Below the pieces are notes generated by a model, which was not told the DNA's origin, searched no databases, and saw nothing but the letters and a program-made list of their open reading frames with translations. Position numbers and translations under genes: made by a program. Below are positions 34,931 to 43,616 of a stretch of DNA of 64,000 nucleotides, one piece after another. Origin of the DNA: Parapedobacter koreensis (GTDB taxonomy: Bacteria > Bacteroidota > Bacteroidia > Sphingobacteriales > Sphingobacteriaceae); NCBI RefSeq assembly GCF_900109365.1, contig NZ_FNZR01000006.1:186001-250000 (forward strand), in the 5' to 3' direction. Position 1 is the stretch's first letter. Every line of letters begins with the position of its first letter.

Positions 34931-37375
34931 TCACTCATCCCTCAACGAATCAACGGGATTAGCTATTGCTGCCCGTATCGCCTGCCAACTTACCGTCGCT
35001 AACGCAATCAGCACGGCCACAACTCCTGCCGCTGCAAACATCCACCATTGGATGTCGATACGATAGGCAAAATCTTCCAGCCATTTGTTCATGATCCACC
35101 AAGCAACGGGCGAAGCCACTACCACGGCAATCAGTACGAGTTTGACAAAATCCGTAGAAAGCAACCGCACAATGCCAGCTACCGATGCGCCCAGTACCTT
35201 TCGGATGCCGATTTCCTTCACGCGCTGCTGTGCGGCGTGCACAATCAGGCCGAATACGCCCATGGCTGAAAGGAAAAGCATCAGGCCGCTAAAAAACGAA
35301 AATAGGGCTTGCTGCTTCTGCTCGGCCTCGTATTGTTTATCCAAAATATCCGTCACCCATTGGGCATCCAAGAGGCGGTTGGGATAAAACTCCTTCCATA
35401 GTTTTACGAGTGACTGCTGGGCCTGTTGCTCCATGCCCGGTGTGGTACGGATGAATAGGTAGGCGTAATTCGGATTCTGCTGTCCCAGTATGAAGACCGG
35501 CCCGAGGGAATGATGCAGGGATTCGTGGTGGAAGTCTTTCAGGATGCCCACGGCCGAATAACCCAACTTAGGAATGGGCACACCTGTTTCTTTAATACCG
35601 AGCATGCGGGCTGTGGAAGCCGTGACAAGGGATGAACGGGTATTTTTGTACTGTTCTCCTTCTTCCTTATCCATTCCCATAGTGGCATACAAATCATATG
35701 CATCTGTGCCATAGGCAGCATCGAGGAGCCTACCCTCTTGCAGTTCGAATCCCAAGGTCTGTGCAAAATCAAAATCAGCAATGATGTAGTTGATATCGAT
35801 TTTTTCGCCTTCCTTCAGTGGATGGTCAATGGTACCGGACATGCCGGTGCTGCCATTGACCAAATTCCATCCCGCGATGCTCGCTGCCTCGATGCCTGGC
35901 TGTTTCGTCAGTTCGGTCTTGAAGGTTTCTCCCTTGCCCTCCCAATTCCGGAGGCCGATATGCAACAGGCTTTCCTTGTTATAGCCAATGTCCTTATGGG
36001 TTAAATAATCCACTTGTTGCCGGACCACAAGCAATGCCACCAATACCACGATGGAAATGGTGAATTGCGTGACCACCAACGCTTTCCGTAAACCTGCTGT
36101 ATTCATGACAGGATTTTGGCCGACCTTGCCCCGAAGCGTATTGGCGGGCTTAAATCCGGATACTATCCACGCGGGATAGGCTCCGGTGGCGATACTTAAG
36201 GTAAATACCACCAGCAAGGTCAGCGCAAAAACCGGTAGACTGGATAGCAGCGTGCCAGCGAGGTCATGACTCAGGAAACTTTCGACTACGGGAATGCCGA
36301 GCGCATACAGACCGATGGCCAAGCCGATGCCAATGACGAAGAACAATAAGGATTCAGTGATAAATTGGGCAACCAATTGCTTGCGCTCAGCGCCAAGAAT
36401 TTTACGCACCCCCGTTTCCTTAAGTCTTTTCATGGCCCTTGCCAGACTCAGGTTTACAAAATTGATGCAGGCAATCAGCAGGAGCAATCCCCCCACGCCG
36501 CTTAGGATATATATTGTTCGGATATTGCCCTTTACCTGCTGCCGACCGTTGAAATCGGAGTGGAGGTACACGTCCGTCATGGGTTGTAGGTCAAATGTGA
36601 CGCCCTTTTTTTCAGTTGGGTTTTCCGTGAAATCCCTGAACCAGGTATTGATTTTGTTGGTAAATACCCGTGCATCTGTCCCTGGTTTGAGCAGGTAATA
36701 AACACTGGTTCCACCCCTTATACCCGCCTTAGTCAAGTCTCCACCATCGCTGGGTTTGGTCAAGGCAATAGCATCAGCCCTTAAATGCGTATTTGGAGGG
36801 ATATCTTTGATAACAGCCGTGATGAGATAAGATTGGGATTTATTGCTCCACGAAGGTACATCCTCGACGACTTTGCCAATGGGGTCTTCACCTTCGAAAT
36901 GCCTCTTACGAAAACTTTCGGTAATGACCAGGTTTTGGTGTCCCGCTACGAATGGGACGAGTTGGCCGGATAGTACTTGGAAGTTAAGCATGGCCAGGGC
37001 GTTGGTATCGGCGTTGATCACGTTTAGCCTAATGCCATCCTGATCATCGTCACCGATACGTAGCTGCAACTCATTAGTGTTGATACTGCTGAAATGTTCC
37101 ATTTCCGGAAAACTTTCCTTTAGCCCGTACCCCAGGCCTACCGGAGTGTAGACGTTCTTTTTATACAGGCCATCGGCCATTTTATCAGACATGTTTACTT
37201 TATACAAGTCACCTGCCCGGCTCCAAAACTTATCATATGATAGCTCGTCAATGACCACGGTGAAGACCAGCATGCAAGCAGCAAGCCCGATAGTGAGCCC
37301 AAGGATGTTGATGGTGGCGTAGGTCTTGTCTTTGACCATCGTGCGCCAAGCGGCTTTGAGGTGGTTCTTTATCAT
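34931..37375 (-). CDS. ABC transporter permease, MacB/FtsX type
   Basis: 814 residues from the ATG at 37375, chosen because MIKNHLKAAWRTM aligns with the other starts; the ATG 21 bases upstream adds only MPKARKK. Coupling motifs are RLKETGVRKILGAE and QRVKEIGIRKVLGAS. It ends VDSLRDE. It is a close paralogue of the genes at 39952 and 52449: all three share KTYATINILGLTIGL or nearly so and DELSYDKFWS or DDLSYDKFWS. This points to fairly recent duplication within the array. Confidence 0.95.
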   Translation of the reverse strand: MIKNHLKAAWRTMVKDKTYATINILGLTIGLAACMLVFTVVIDELSYDKFWSRAGDLYKVNMSDKMADGLYKKNVYTPVGLGYGLKESFPEMEHFSSINTNELQLRIGDDDQDGIRLNVINADTNALAMLNFQVLSGQLVPFVAGHQNLVITESFRKRHFEGEDPIGKVVEDVPSWSNKSQSYLITAVIKDIPPNTHLRADAIALTKPSDGGDLTKAGIRGGTSVYYLLKPGTDARVFTNKINTWFRDFTENPTEKKGVTFDLQPMTDVYLHSDFNGRQQVKGNIRTIYILSGVGGLLLLIACINFVNLSLARAMKRLKETGVRKILGAERKQLVAQFITESLLFFVIGIGLAIGLYALGIPVVESFLSHDLAGTLLSSLPVFALTLLVVFTLSIATGAYPAWIVSGFKPANTLRGKVGQNPVMNTAGLRKALVVTQFTISIVVLVALLVVRQQVDYLTHKDIGYNKESLLHIGLRNWEGKGETFKTELTKQPGIEAASIAGWNLVNGSTGMSGTIDHPLKEGEKIDINYIIADFDFAQTLGFELQEGRLLDAAYGTDAYDLYATMGMDKEEGEQYKNTRSSLVTASTARMLGIKETGVPIPKLGYSAVGILKDFHHESLHHSLGPVFILGQQNPNYAYLFIRTTPGMEQQAQQSLVKLWKEFYPNRLLDAQWVTDILDKQYEAEQKQQALFSFFSGLMLFLSAMGVFGLIVHAAQQRVKEIGIRKVLGASVAGIVRLLSTDFVKLVLIAVVVASPVAWWIMNKWLEDFAYRIDIQWWMFAAAGVVAVLIALATVSWQAIRAAIANPVDSLRDE

Positions 37376-37424
37376 TTTTTTTCTTGCTTTAGGCAATAAG
37401 CTTTAGGCTTATCGCTTGTAAAAA

Positions 37425-37466
37425 TCATTCGTCCCGTAGTGACTCCATCCCGATATGCATCGGGAT
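37425..37466. repeat. Orphan permease tail plus hairpin (copy 1)
   Basis: On the minus strand 37445-37425 reads as the codons E-S-L-R-D-E-stop, the universal permease ending, but it lies 38 bp after the stop of the complete gene ending at 37483. It is preceded by a hairpin, ATCCCGAT-ATGC-ATCGGGAT, at 37447-37466. A second copy of the same pair lies at 43040-43081. I read it as the leftover 3' end of a lost permease gene. Confidence 0.75.
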
Positions 37467-37482
37467 CTCGCTATTACGCGAT

Positions 37483-39879
37483 TTATTGATCGCGTAAAGA
37501 CTCGACCGGATTGGCCGAAGCTGCACGAAATGCCTTGAAGCCAACTACGGTAAGCATACAGCAAAACGTGAATAATCCCGTCAGTACAAACAAAAGAAGC
37601 GGAACCTCGATGCGATAAGCGAAATTATTCAACCAATTGTGCATGAGCCACCAAGCAATAGGGAAAGCTAATGCCGCGGCTACGAACACAAGTTTGGTAA
37701 ACGAAGCGGAAAGCAAAGATACGATCGAGCCGACCGAAGCGCCAAGCACCTTTCGGATGCCAATTTCTTTGACCTTACACTCAATGGTATAGATAGCGAT
37801 GCCCAGTACACCCAAAAGCGCTATCAACATGCTGATGCTACTGAAGAAAGCCAGTTGCTGATATTGTTTTTGTTCGTTGAGGTATTGGTTTTTTATCTGT
37901 TCTTCAAGCCAGTTGATCCGCGAAATCCTATTGGGAAAAAAATCATTCCACGTAGCTATTACGGCCTCCAGCGCTTCTTTCTCCTGTCCGTCCGCTACCC
38001 GCACCAACATGCAGCCGGCATCCCACTCCCGCTGTGCTTCGATCATCATCAGAGCAATGGGATATCGCAGGCTGGCACCATGGAAATCTTTGACTACCCC
38101 TACAGGCGTATGGGATAGTGGAGCAGACGCTGAGTTTAGCTCCAGGTGAAGATTTTTTGCTGTCGTTTCAGTGACCAACACATTGCTATAGATCTCCCTT
38201 TGCAGGGTTATGGAATCATACGTTACAGCATCAAGTGCGTGGTTTGGCTGCAGTTTCCGACCGTCAATGAGCTGCATTCCTAAGGTATTGATAAGATCAA
38301 AGTCACCCCTGAATAAAGCGATATGTTCTTTATGCGCTGGATTTTCAGGGTCTTCGACCTCGGTAAATTCCGCGTAACCACTAAAAGGGGACCATTGCGA
38401 AAGGCTGACAGATGTGATGCCTGGATGCTGCGACAATGTTTGTTTGAAGGCCTGACTTTTTCCTTCCCACTGCGTGTAATCCAGTACAAGCAGGTTTTCC
38501 GGCTTGTAGCCCAGGTCTTTGGCATCCATATACCGCAACTGTTCCCGGATTGTAAGCATGCAGATGATCACTACCATCGCTATGCTGAATTGCAGGGCAA
38601 TCAAGCTCTTAGTAAACCCGGTGTTTAAGGGCAGATTTAAGATGGTCAAGCGTTTTTTCAGTTCATGGGTTGCTTTGGTTTTTGATAAGGCAAGCGCGGG
38701 GAATAAGCTACAAAATATGCCCAACAATACCCAGAAGAATAGCAAGCCTGCGAGCATCGGAAGCGATCGGTGAAATGTCAGGGTCAGTGGATGTCCGAGG
38801 TATTTTTCGAAGGCGGGCAATACCAACACGTAGCCGAAGAAGGCAACGGCGAGCGCACTCCCGAAAAGCAACAGGCTTTCGGCTCCTATTTGGGAGATCA
38901 GGTGGATACGGTTTGCGCCGAGTACTTTACGGATTCCTGTTTCGAGCGTACGCTTTACAGCATGGGCAAAGGTCAGGTTGACAAAATTGATGCATGCCAA
39001 TACTAGGATAAGGGTAGCAATGCCGATCAACACATAGATATCCCTCATCGGACTGTCCCACCCGGTCACCGAGCGGAGATGGATGTCTTTGATGGACTGG
39101 AATGTGAAAGCAATATTGCCGTGTCGTTGTTCCGGCTGTTGCCTTGTGTACCATTCGTTGATTTTGGCCGCCAACGTGGCGGTATCGGCACCCTGCTGGA
39201 TATGGATGTATTGCCCCTGTTGAGCACCAGCTTTATCGGGCTCGAAGGGCTGATGGTGTGGAACGATGAGTATTGCTTCAGCGTGTAAATGTGTATTTTG
39301 TGGCAGATCCCGCAAAATCGCATTGATGACATACGGATCGGGCTCGCCGGCATCCGGTCTGCTGTAGAATAGTTTTCCGATAACCTCTTCCCCTTCAAAA
39401 TACCGGCGGTGTGTACTTTCCGTAATCACGAGGTTTTTTGCATGGGCTACGATTTGCTTCGGGTTGCCTTCCAAGGCCTGCGTGTCAAACAGGTTAAAAA
39501 AATTGGTGTCTGATTCCAGTACATCAAGGTCTACATAACGATTTGAAAGCCGGTCGATCGTCAATTTGGGGGTCATCGAATTGATGTTGGTGTAGTCAAT
39601 GACCTCAGGAAATTGAGCAGCCAATGCATGACCCAGTCCCGATGGGGCACCGTCTGAACGGAATTGCACATTTCCATCCTTATCGCTATGGATTGAGCGC
39701 AGCCGGTACAACTCGTCCCGAAGGGTCCATTGGCGATCATAGGATAGCTCGTCCAAGACCAAAGAAGAAATCAACATGACCACGACAAGCCCTAAGGAGA
39801 GGCCTATCAGATTGGTTATCGAATACGTACGATTGAGTACCATCGTGCGCCAGGCGGTTTTGAGGTGGTTCTTTATCAT
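37483..39879 (-). CDS. ABC transporter permease, MacB/FtsX type, with divergent C-terminal block
   Basis: 798 residues. Coupling motifs are RTLETGIRKVLGAN and CKVKEIGIRKVLGAS. After the second motif the sequence leaves the common type (LLSASFTKLVFVAAALAFPI, then a C-terminus with LFTFCCMLTVVGFKAF) and returns only for NPVESLRDQ. It is one of two members (with 60462) whose last block has escaped homogenisation. The stop is followed by the orphan tail and hairpin. Its N-terminal half (DELSYDRQW) is distantly related to the 34931/39952 group. Confidence 0.95.
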   Translation of the reverse strand: MIKNHLKTAWRTMVLNRTYSITNLIGLSLGLVVVMLISSLVLDELSYDRQWTLRDELYRLRSIHSDKDGNVQFRSDGAPSGLGHALAAQFPEVIDYTNINSMTPKLTIDRLSNRYVDLDVLESDTNFFNLFDTQALEGNPKQIVAHAKNLVITESTHRRYFEGEEVIGKLFYSRPDAGEPDPYVINAILRDLPQNTHLHAEAILIVPHHQPFEPDKAGAQQGQYIHIQQGADTATLAAKINEWYTRQQPEQRHGNIAFTFQSIKDIHLRSVTGWDSPMRDIYVLIGIATLILVLACINFVNLTFAHAVKRTLETGIRKVLGANRIHLISQIGAESLLLFGSALAVAFFGYVLVLPAFEKYLGHPLTLTFHRSLPMLAGLLFFWVLLGIFCSLFPALALSKTKATHELKKRLTILNLPLNTGFTKSLIALQFSIAMVVIICMLTIREQLRYMDAKDLGYKPENLLVLDYTQWEGKSQAFKQTLSQHPGITSVSLSQWSPFSGYAEFTEVEDPENPAHKEHIALFRGDFDLINTLGMQLIDGRKLQPNHALDAVTYDSITLQREIYSNVLVTETTAKNLHLELNSASAPLSHTPVGVVKDFHGASLRYPIALMMIEAQREWDAGCMLVRVADGQEKEALEAVIATWNDFFPNRISRINWLEEQIKNQYLNEQKQYQQLAFFSSISMLIALLGVLGIAIYTIECKVKEIGIRKVLGASVGSIVSLLSASFTKLVFVAAALAFPIAWWLMHNWLNNFAYRIEVPLLLFVLTGLFTFCCMLTVVGFKAFRAASANPVESLRDQ

Positions 39880-39951
39880 TGTATTTTTTTTTAGACACTA
39901 GACTGGACTGTCCTTATTGCGTTCATCCTTATTCGTTGTTCCATTTTTTAG

Positions 39952-42393
39952 TTATTCATCGCGTAAAGACTCGACCGGATTAGCTACCGCTGCCCGCACG
40001 GCCTGCCAGCTTACCGTTGCCAATGCAATCACCACAGCCACCGCGCCCGCCGCAGCAAACATCCACCACTGGATAGTTATGCGGTAGGCAAAATCTTCCA
40101 GCCATTTGTTCATGATCCACCAAGCAACGGGCGAGGCTACTACCACGGCCACCAATACCAGCTTCACAAAATCCGTAGAAAGCAACCGCACAATGCCAGC
40201 TACTGAAGCGCCCAGTACCTTGCGGATGCCGATTTCCTTCACACGCTGCTGTGCGGCGTGCACAATCAGGCCGAATACACCCATGGCTGAAAGGAAGAGC
40301 ATCAATCCGCTAAAGAAAGAAAACAGGATTTGTTGTTTCTGCTCCGCTTCGTATTGCTTATCCAGAATGTCCGTCACCCATTGGGCGTCCAACAGGCGAT
40401 TTGGATAGATTTCCCTCCATAGCTTTACGAGCGATTCCTGCGCCTGCTGCTCCATGCCTGGAACGGTGCGGATAAACATCATTGCGTAATCGGGGTTAGG
40501 ATTCCCAAGGATGAACACGGGGCCAAGGGCATGACGGAGGGATTCCCTGTGGAAATCCTGAAGGATACCCACTGGTGGATGGCCCAGTTTCGGGACGGGT
40601 ACACCCATCTCGCGGATGCCGAGCATCTTGGCGGTAGATGCCGTGATGAGCGCCGAACGGGAGTTGACGTACTGGCTTTCTTCGAGGCTGTCCATCTGCA
40701 GAACGGCGTCAAGGTCGAAAGCATCCGTTCCGTGAGCTGCGTCCAGGTATCGGCCCTGCTGGAGTCTGAAACCCAAGGTCTGTGCAAAATCGAAGTCGGC
40801 GACAATGAAATGCACTTCAAGTTTTTCATTTTCTTTTAAGGGGTGGTCAAATGCATTAAGGTAGAAGCTGCCATCACCATTTACCGGGCTCCAACTGGCA
40901 ATGCTGGCGGCTTTGATACCGGGTAGCTTCTTCAATTCGTTTTTGAATGTTTCGCCTTTGCCTTCCCATGTGCGGCGACCGATGTGCAATAGGTTTTCCT
41001 TATCATAGCCAATCGGTTTGCTGGCCAAGTAATTTACCTGGTTCGTTACGACCAGCAGTGCTATCAACACCATCACAGCGATGGCAAATTGGACTACTAC
41101 CAACGCCTTCCGCATACCGCCTGCACTAACCATGCTGCCTCGGAAGAGTTTACCGCGGAGGGCATTCGATGGGTTGAAGCCCGACAGCAACCACGCAGGG
41201 TAGGCACCCGTGATGATGCTGATGAAAAAAATGAGCAGTAACGTAATACCGAAAATGTCTGGGCTGGCCAGCAGCGAATGCACCAATTGGTGTCCGATGA
41301 AACTTTCAATGACCGGCAATCCCAAAGCATATAGGCCAACCGCCAGCAGCGTACCCACCAGGAAGAATAGGAGGGATTCGGTGAGGAATTGTCCCACCAA
41401 TTGGCTGCGTTGGGCACCGAGGATTTTTCGTACACCGGTTTCCTTGAGCCGTTTCATTGCCCGCGCAGTGCTGAGGTTCACAAAGTTGATGCAGGCGATG
41501 AGCAGGAGCAAGGCACCCACTCCGGTGAGGATATAGATGGTATTTCGGTTGCCCTTTACGGTGACATTGCTGTCGTGGTCAGAGTCAAGATAAATTTCAG
41601 TGAGCGGTTGCAGCCCGAAGGCCTTTTGCTTTTGTTTCGGATTTTCGATGTATTGTTGCACCCAGGCATTCATTTTTTTGGTGAATGCCTGTGCATCCGT
41701 ACCCGGTTTGAGCTGATAGTATACTTTTCCGCCTCCCCAAAGCCCGTCTTTGCTTAATTGGGCGTTGGCAGGTTTGGTAAGCGCGATGGCATCTGCCCGG
41801 AGGTGGGTGTTTTGAGGAATGTCTTTGATAACCCCGGTGATAAGGAAGGGTTGCTTTTCCTCACTCCATGTGGGTACATCTTCGATGATTTGCCCGGTGG
41901 GGTCCTGACCGTTGAAGTGCCTGTCGCGGAAGCTTTCGGTAATCAGCAGGTTTTTTTGCCCGGACACGAAGGTTGGCAGGCGACCGCCGACGGGTTCAAA
42001 ATCAAACATCGCAAGCGCATTGGTATCGGCCTCCAACACCCGTGCGGCTATGCCATCGGGATTTTCCGGGCCGATGCGGAAGCGCTGTTCGCGGGCCGAT
42101 ATTTCGGAAAACTGCTCCACTTCCGGAAAATTATCTTTCAAGGCCTTACCAAGCCGGGCTGTGGTGTTGGGGTGTTTCAGGTAGATATTATCGCCCATCT
42201 TCCGGTCTTCATAGACGGTGTAGAGGTCATCTGCCCGGCTCCAAAACTTATCGTACGACAGCTCGTCGATGACCATGGTGAATACCAGCATGCAGGCCGC
42301 AAGGCCGATGGTAAGGCCCAGAATATTGATGGTAGCATAGGTCCTGTCTTTGACCATTGTGCGCCAAGCGGTTTTGAGGTGGTTTTTTAGCAT
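39952..42393 (-). CDS. ABC transporter permease, MacB/FtsX type (first gene of the eight-gene run)
   Basis: 813 residues. The start is MLKNHLKTAWRTMVKDRTYA. Coupling motifs are RLKETGVRKILGAQ and QRVKEIGIRKVLGAS; it ends VESLRDE. It is the promoter-proximal gene: the sigma-54-type promoter is 74-90 bases upstream and the palindromic activator site is 142-159 bases upstream. Much of its last 350 bases is identical to those of the gene at 34931. Spacers of only 71-107 bp between this gene and the seven downstream make a single long transcript possible. Confidence 0.95.
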   Translation of the reverse strand: MLKNHLKTAWRTMVKDRTYATINILGLTIGLAACMLVFTMVIDELSYDKFWSRADDLYTVYEDRKMGDNIYLKHPNTTARLGKALKDNFPEVEQFSEISAREQRFRIGPENPDGIAARVLEADTNALAMFDFEPVGGRLPTFVSGQKNLLITESFRDRHFNGQDPTGQIIEDVPTWSEEKQPFLITGVIKDIPQNTHLRADAIALTKPANAQLSKDGLWGGGKVYYQLKPGTDAQAFTKKMNAWVQQYIENPKQKQKAFGLQPLTEIYLDSDHDSNVTVKGNRNTIYILTGVGALLLLIACINFVNLSTARAMKRLKETGVRKILGAQRSQLVGQFLTESLLFFLVGTLLAVGLYALGLPVIESFIGHQLVHSLLASPDIFGITLLLIFFISIITGAYPAWLLSGFNPSNALRGKLFRGSMVSAGGMRKALVVVQFAIAVMVLIALLVVTNQVNYLASKPIGYDKENLLHIGRRTWEGKGETFKNELKKLPGIKAASIASWSPVNGDGSFYLNAFDHPLKENEKLEVHFIVADFDFAQTLGFRLQQGRYLDAAHGTDAFDLDAVLQMDSLEESQYVNSRSALITASTAKMLGIREMGVPVPKLGHPPVGILQDFHRESLRHALGPVFILGNPNPDYAMMFIRTVPGMEQQAQESLVKLWREIYPNRLLDAQWVTDILDKQYEAEQKQQILFSFFSGLMLFLSAMGVFGLIVHAAQQRVKEIGIRKVLGASVAGIVRLLSTDFVKLVLVAVVVASPVAWWIMNKWLEDFAYRITIQWWMFAAAGAVAVVIALATVSWQAVRAAVANPVESLRDE

Positions 42394-42466
42394 TTTTTAG
42401 ACGTTAGGTACATCAGACTTGCTTAGCCTTGTTCTTTGCTTACAAGGTCACGCTTTCATTTTTCAC

Positions 42467-42483
42467 AGCAGTTATGCTACCAA
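42467..42483 (-). promoter_or_regulatory. sigma-54-type -24/-12 promoter of the permease run
   Basis: On the minus strand TTGGTAGCATAACTGCT has GG and GC separated by exactly 10 bases and the TGCT ending typical of -12. The predicted start point is near 42456, about 63 bases before the ATG at 42393. An overlapping TATTTTTG (minus strand, 42481-42488) could serve the primary sigma factor instead, but it has no -33 TTG. Confidence 0.65.
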
Positions 42484-42534
42484 AAATATAATAAGCTGAT
42501 AATTAGTGATAAATGGAGTTTTTGGTACTGAAAA

Positions 42535-42552
42535 GTGTTCGAAAACGAACAC
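42535..42552. promoter_or_regulatory. Upstream activator site for a sigma-54 enhancer-binding protein
   Basis: GTGTTCGAAAACGAACAC is a perfect palindrome (7-base arms, 4-base A centre), about 87 bases upstream of the predicted start point. The near edge is 54 bases from the -24 GG, exactly as at 1036-1053. Confidence 0.65.
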
Positions 42553-42576
42553 TTGTTGTTCATTTGCGGACAGTCC

Positions 42577-42946
42577 TTACCGCCGGACGAATCGTTTGAA
42601 CCACAGCTCGTACATGGGGTCGAGGAAGTAGGAGTGGCCATTCCGATCAACCCCGAGGTAATCAGGTGCTTGAAGAACTGCTTGCCGGGAGCGGCTCATT
42701 CTTCGAGTTTGCAATTTGTTGTTTTGATGGTAGCCGTGGCAAATGCTTTGTAAAACTCAGCTTCACCTTGCTCGCCACTTCCTGTGCAACACGTTTTACC
42801 AAGGAAGATTTTCCCCATCGCCTTGGCGAAATCAAAAGGGTGTTGACGCCGTTCTGAAAGTTGCTTTTCAGTCGTTTTATCTCTTTCGTACGGTTAGTAA
42901 ATCTTTGCGTGCTAACACTTCTTCCAAACAAAAATGGCGATTTCAT
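42577..42946 (-). pseudogene. Decayed AAA-family ATPase (ATPase_2 / ATP-binding protein) gene
   Basis: Three pieces in order on the minus strand. From ATG 42946 comes MKSPFLFGRS, then FTNRTKEIKRLKSNFQNGV and the Walker A region SPRRWGKSSLVKRVAQEV. After a frame change a second frame reads EAEFYKAFATATIKTTNCK, then LEE, an in-frame TGA where the family has Trp, and FFKHLIT. Finally the third piece, GHSYFLDPMYELWFKRF and a stop at 42577, looks like the family C-terminus. Most of the middle (Walker B, sensor, helical part) is missing. The gene is dead by frameshift, nonsense mutation and a large deletion. It lies directly upstream of the sigma-54 activator site. Confidence 0.75.
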
Positions 42947-42991
42947 TACACAAAATATAGGGTTTATGTTCGGGAAAGGCAATTTTTTATG

Positions 42992-43035
42992 TAACCATGT
43001 GGTTAGTAACCGATCGGTTACTAACCACATGGTTA
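42992..43035. repeat. 44-bp perfect palindrome
   Basis: The sequence is exactly its own reverse complement, centred between 43013 and 43014. The core is GGTTAGTAACC-GATC-like, with outer arms TAACCATGTGGTTAG. Its sub-arms are themselves nearly palindromic. It sits 46 bases upstream of the start of the ATPase pseudogene and five bases from an orphan permease tail. It may be an operator (the core resembles TetR-family sites in form), a hairpin terminator or a recombination scar. Confidence 0.85.
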
Positions 43036-43039
43036 GCTG

Positions 43040-43081
43040 TCATTCATCCCTCAATGAATCCATCCCGATATACATCGGGAT
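43040..43081. repeat. Orphan permease tail plus hairpin (copy 2)
   Basis: On the minus strand 43060-43040 encodes D-S-L-R-D-E-stop. It is joined to ATCCCGAT-ATAC-ATCGGGAT at 43062-43081. The arrangement matches 37425-37466, including the following CTATTACGCGATTTA and the stop of another permease sequence. The tail is of the VDSLRDE kind, so it derives from a different donor than copy 1 (E-S-L-R-D-E). Confidence 0.75.
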
Positions 43082-43097
43082 CTTACTATTACGCGAT

Positions 43098-43262
43098 TTA
43101 CTCATCACGTAAAGACTCGACCGGATTTGCCAGCGCTGCCCGTATCGCCTGCCAGCTTACCGTAAGTAAAGCAATGGCCACGGCCACCACTCCGGCTATT
43201 GCAAACACCCACCACTGGATCTCGATACGGTAGGCAAAATCTTCCAGCCATTTGTTCATGGC
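43098..43262 (-). pseudogene. 3' remnant of an ABC transporter permease gene
   Basis: Only the last 54 codons remain: AMNKWLEDFAYRIEIQWWVF onward, ending VESLRDE and TAA. Upstream of 43262 the similarity to all other members stops abruptly (others continue with W and SPIAW). No start codon belongs to it, although an artificial frame runs on through the adjoining sequence. It shows that the island replaced the body of a ninth gene of this run. Confidence 0.85.
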
Positions 43263-43500
43263 GCTGACCGATGAAATCTTATATCGGAAAAGGTGGCGGG
43301 CATTATCAAATAGCGATGGGCCGCGGACCTTGTTCCCCATCGAAGGCCGTAGGAAGCCGCTTAGCGAGAACAAGAGCCAGCCCATCGCTACCCGCAAAGG
43401 TAGGGAATGAGCGTTGGACTCCTGTCCTTGCGCTAATGGAAATTTCCTACGTTTTCGATGGCAAGTTTCAGTGTCAAACACCAAATAATTTCAAGACAGA
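43263..43500. other. Structured non-permease sequence joined to the remnant
   Basis: No credible gene. Nested inverted repeats are visible: AGCGATGGGC (43312-43321) with GCCCATCGCT (43380-43389), and inside it CTTGTTC with GAACAAG. A small hairpin CTACC-CGCAAA-GGTAG follows. This could be a non-coding RNA, the end of a mobile element or a MITE-like insertion. Its left edge coincides with the break point of the truncated permease at 43262/43263. Confidence 0.45.
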
Positions 43501-43616
43501 CAATTGCTTGTATGTCTTTTGACGGGGCTAATATAAATAGTGATAATCAAAAATGCAGATTATTTCGTCCCCCTGTTTTTAATTCTTTTTCTCAAGATGG
43601 CCTAATATGCCATTAT

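Noticed and set aside
42481-42488. TATTTTTG (minus strand) as the main promoter of the permease run
   Set aside because: It lacks a -33 TTG and overlaps the better supported sigma-54 element whose spacing to the activator site is conserved in two places; kept only as an alternative.
43098-43484. A 128-residue gene containing the permease remnant
   Set aside because: The frame upstream of 43262 is unrelated, structured sequence that merely stays open; no start or promoter fits.
43263-43500. Insertion sequence at the permease break point
   Set aside because: No transposase frame, no terminal inverted repeats with target duplication could be found by eye; left as a structured sequence of unknown type.
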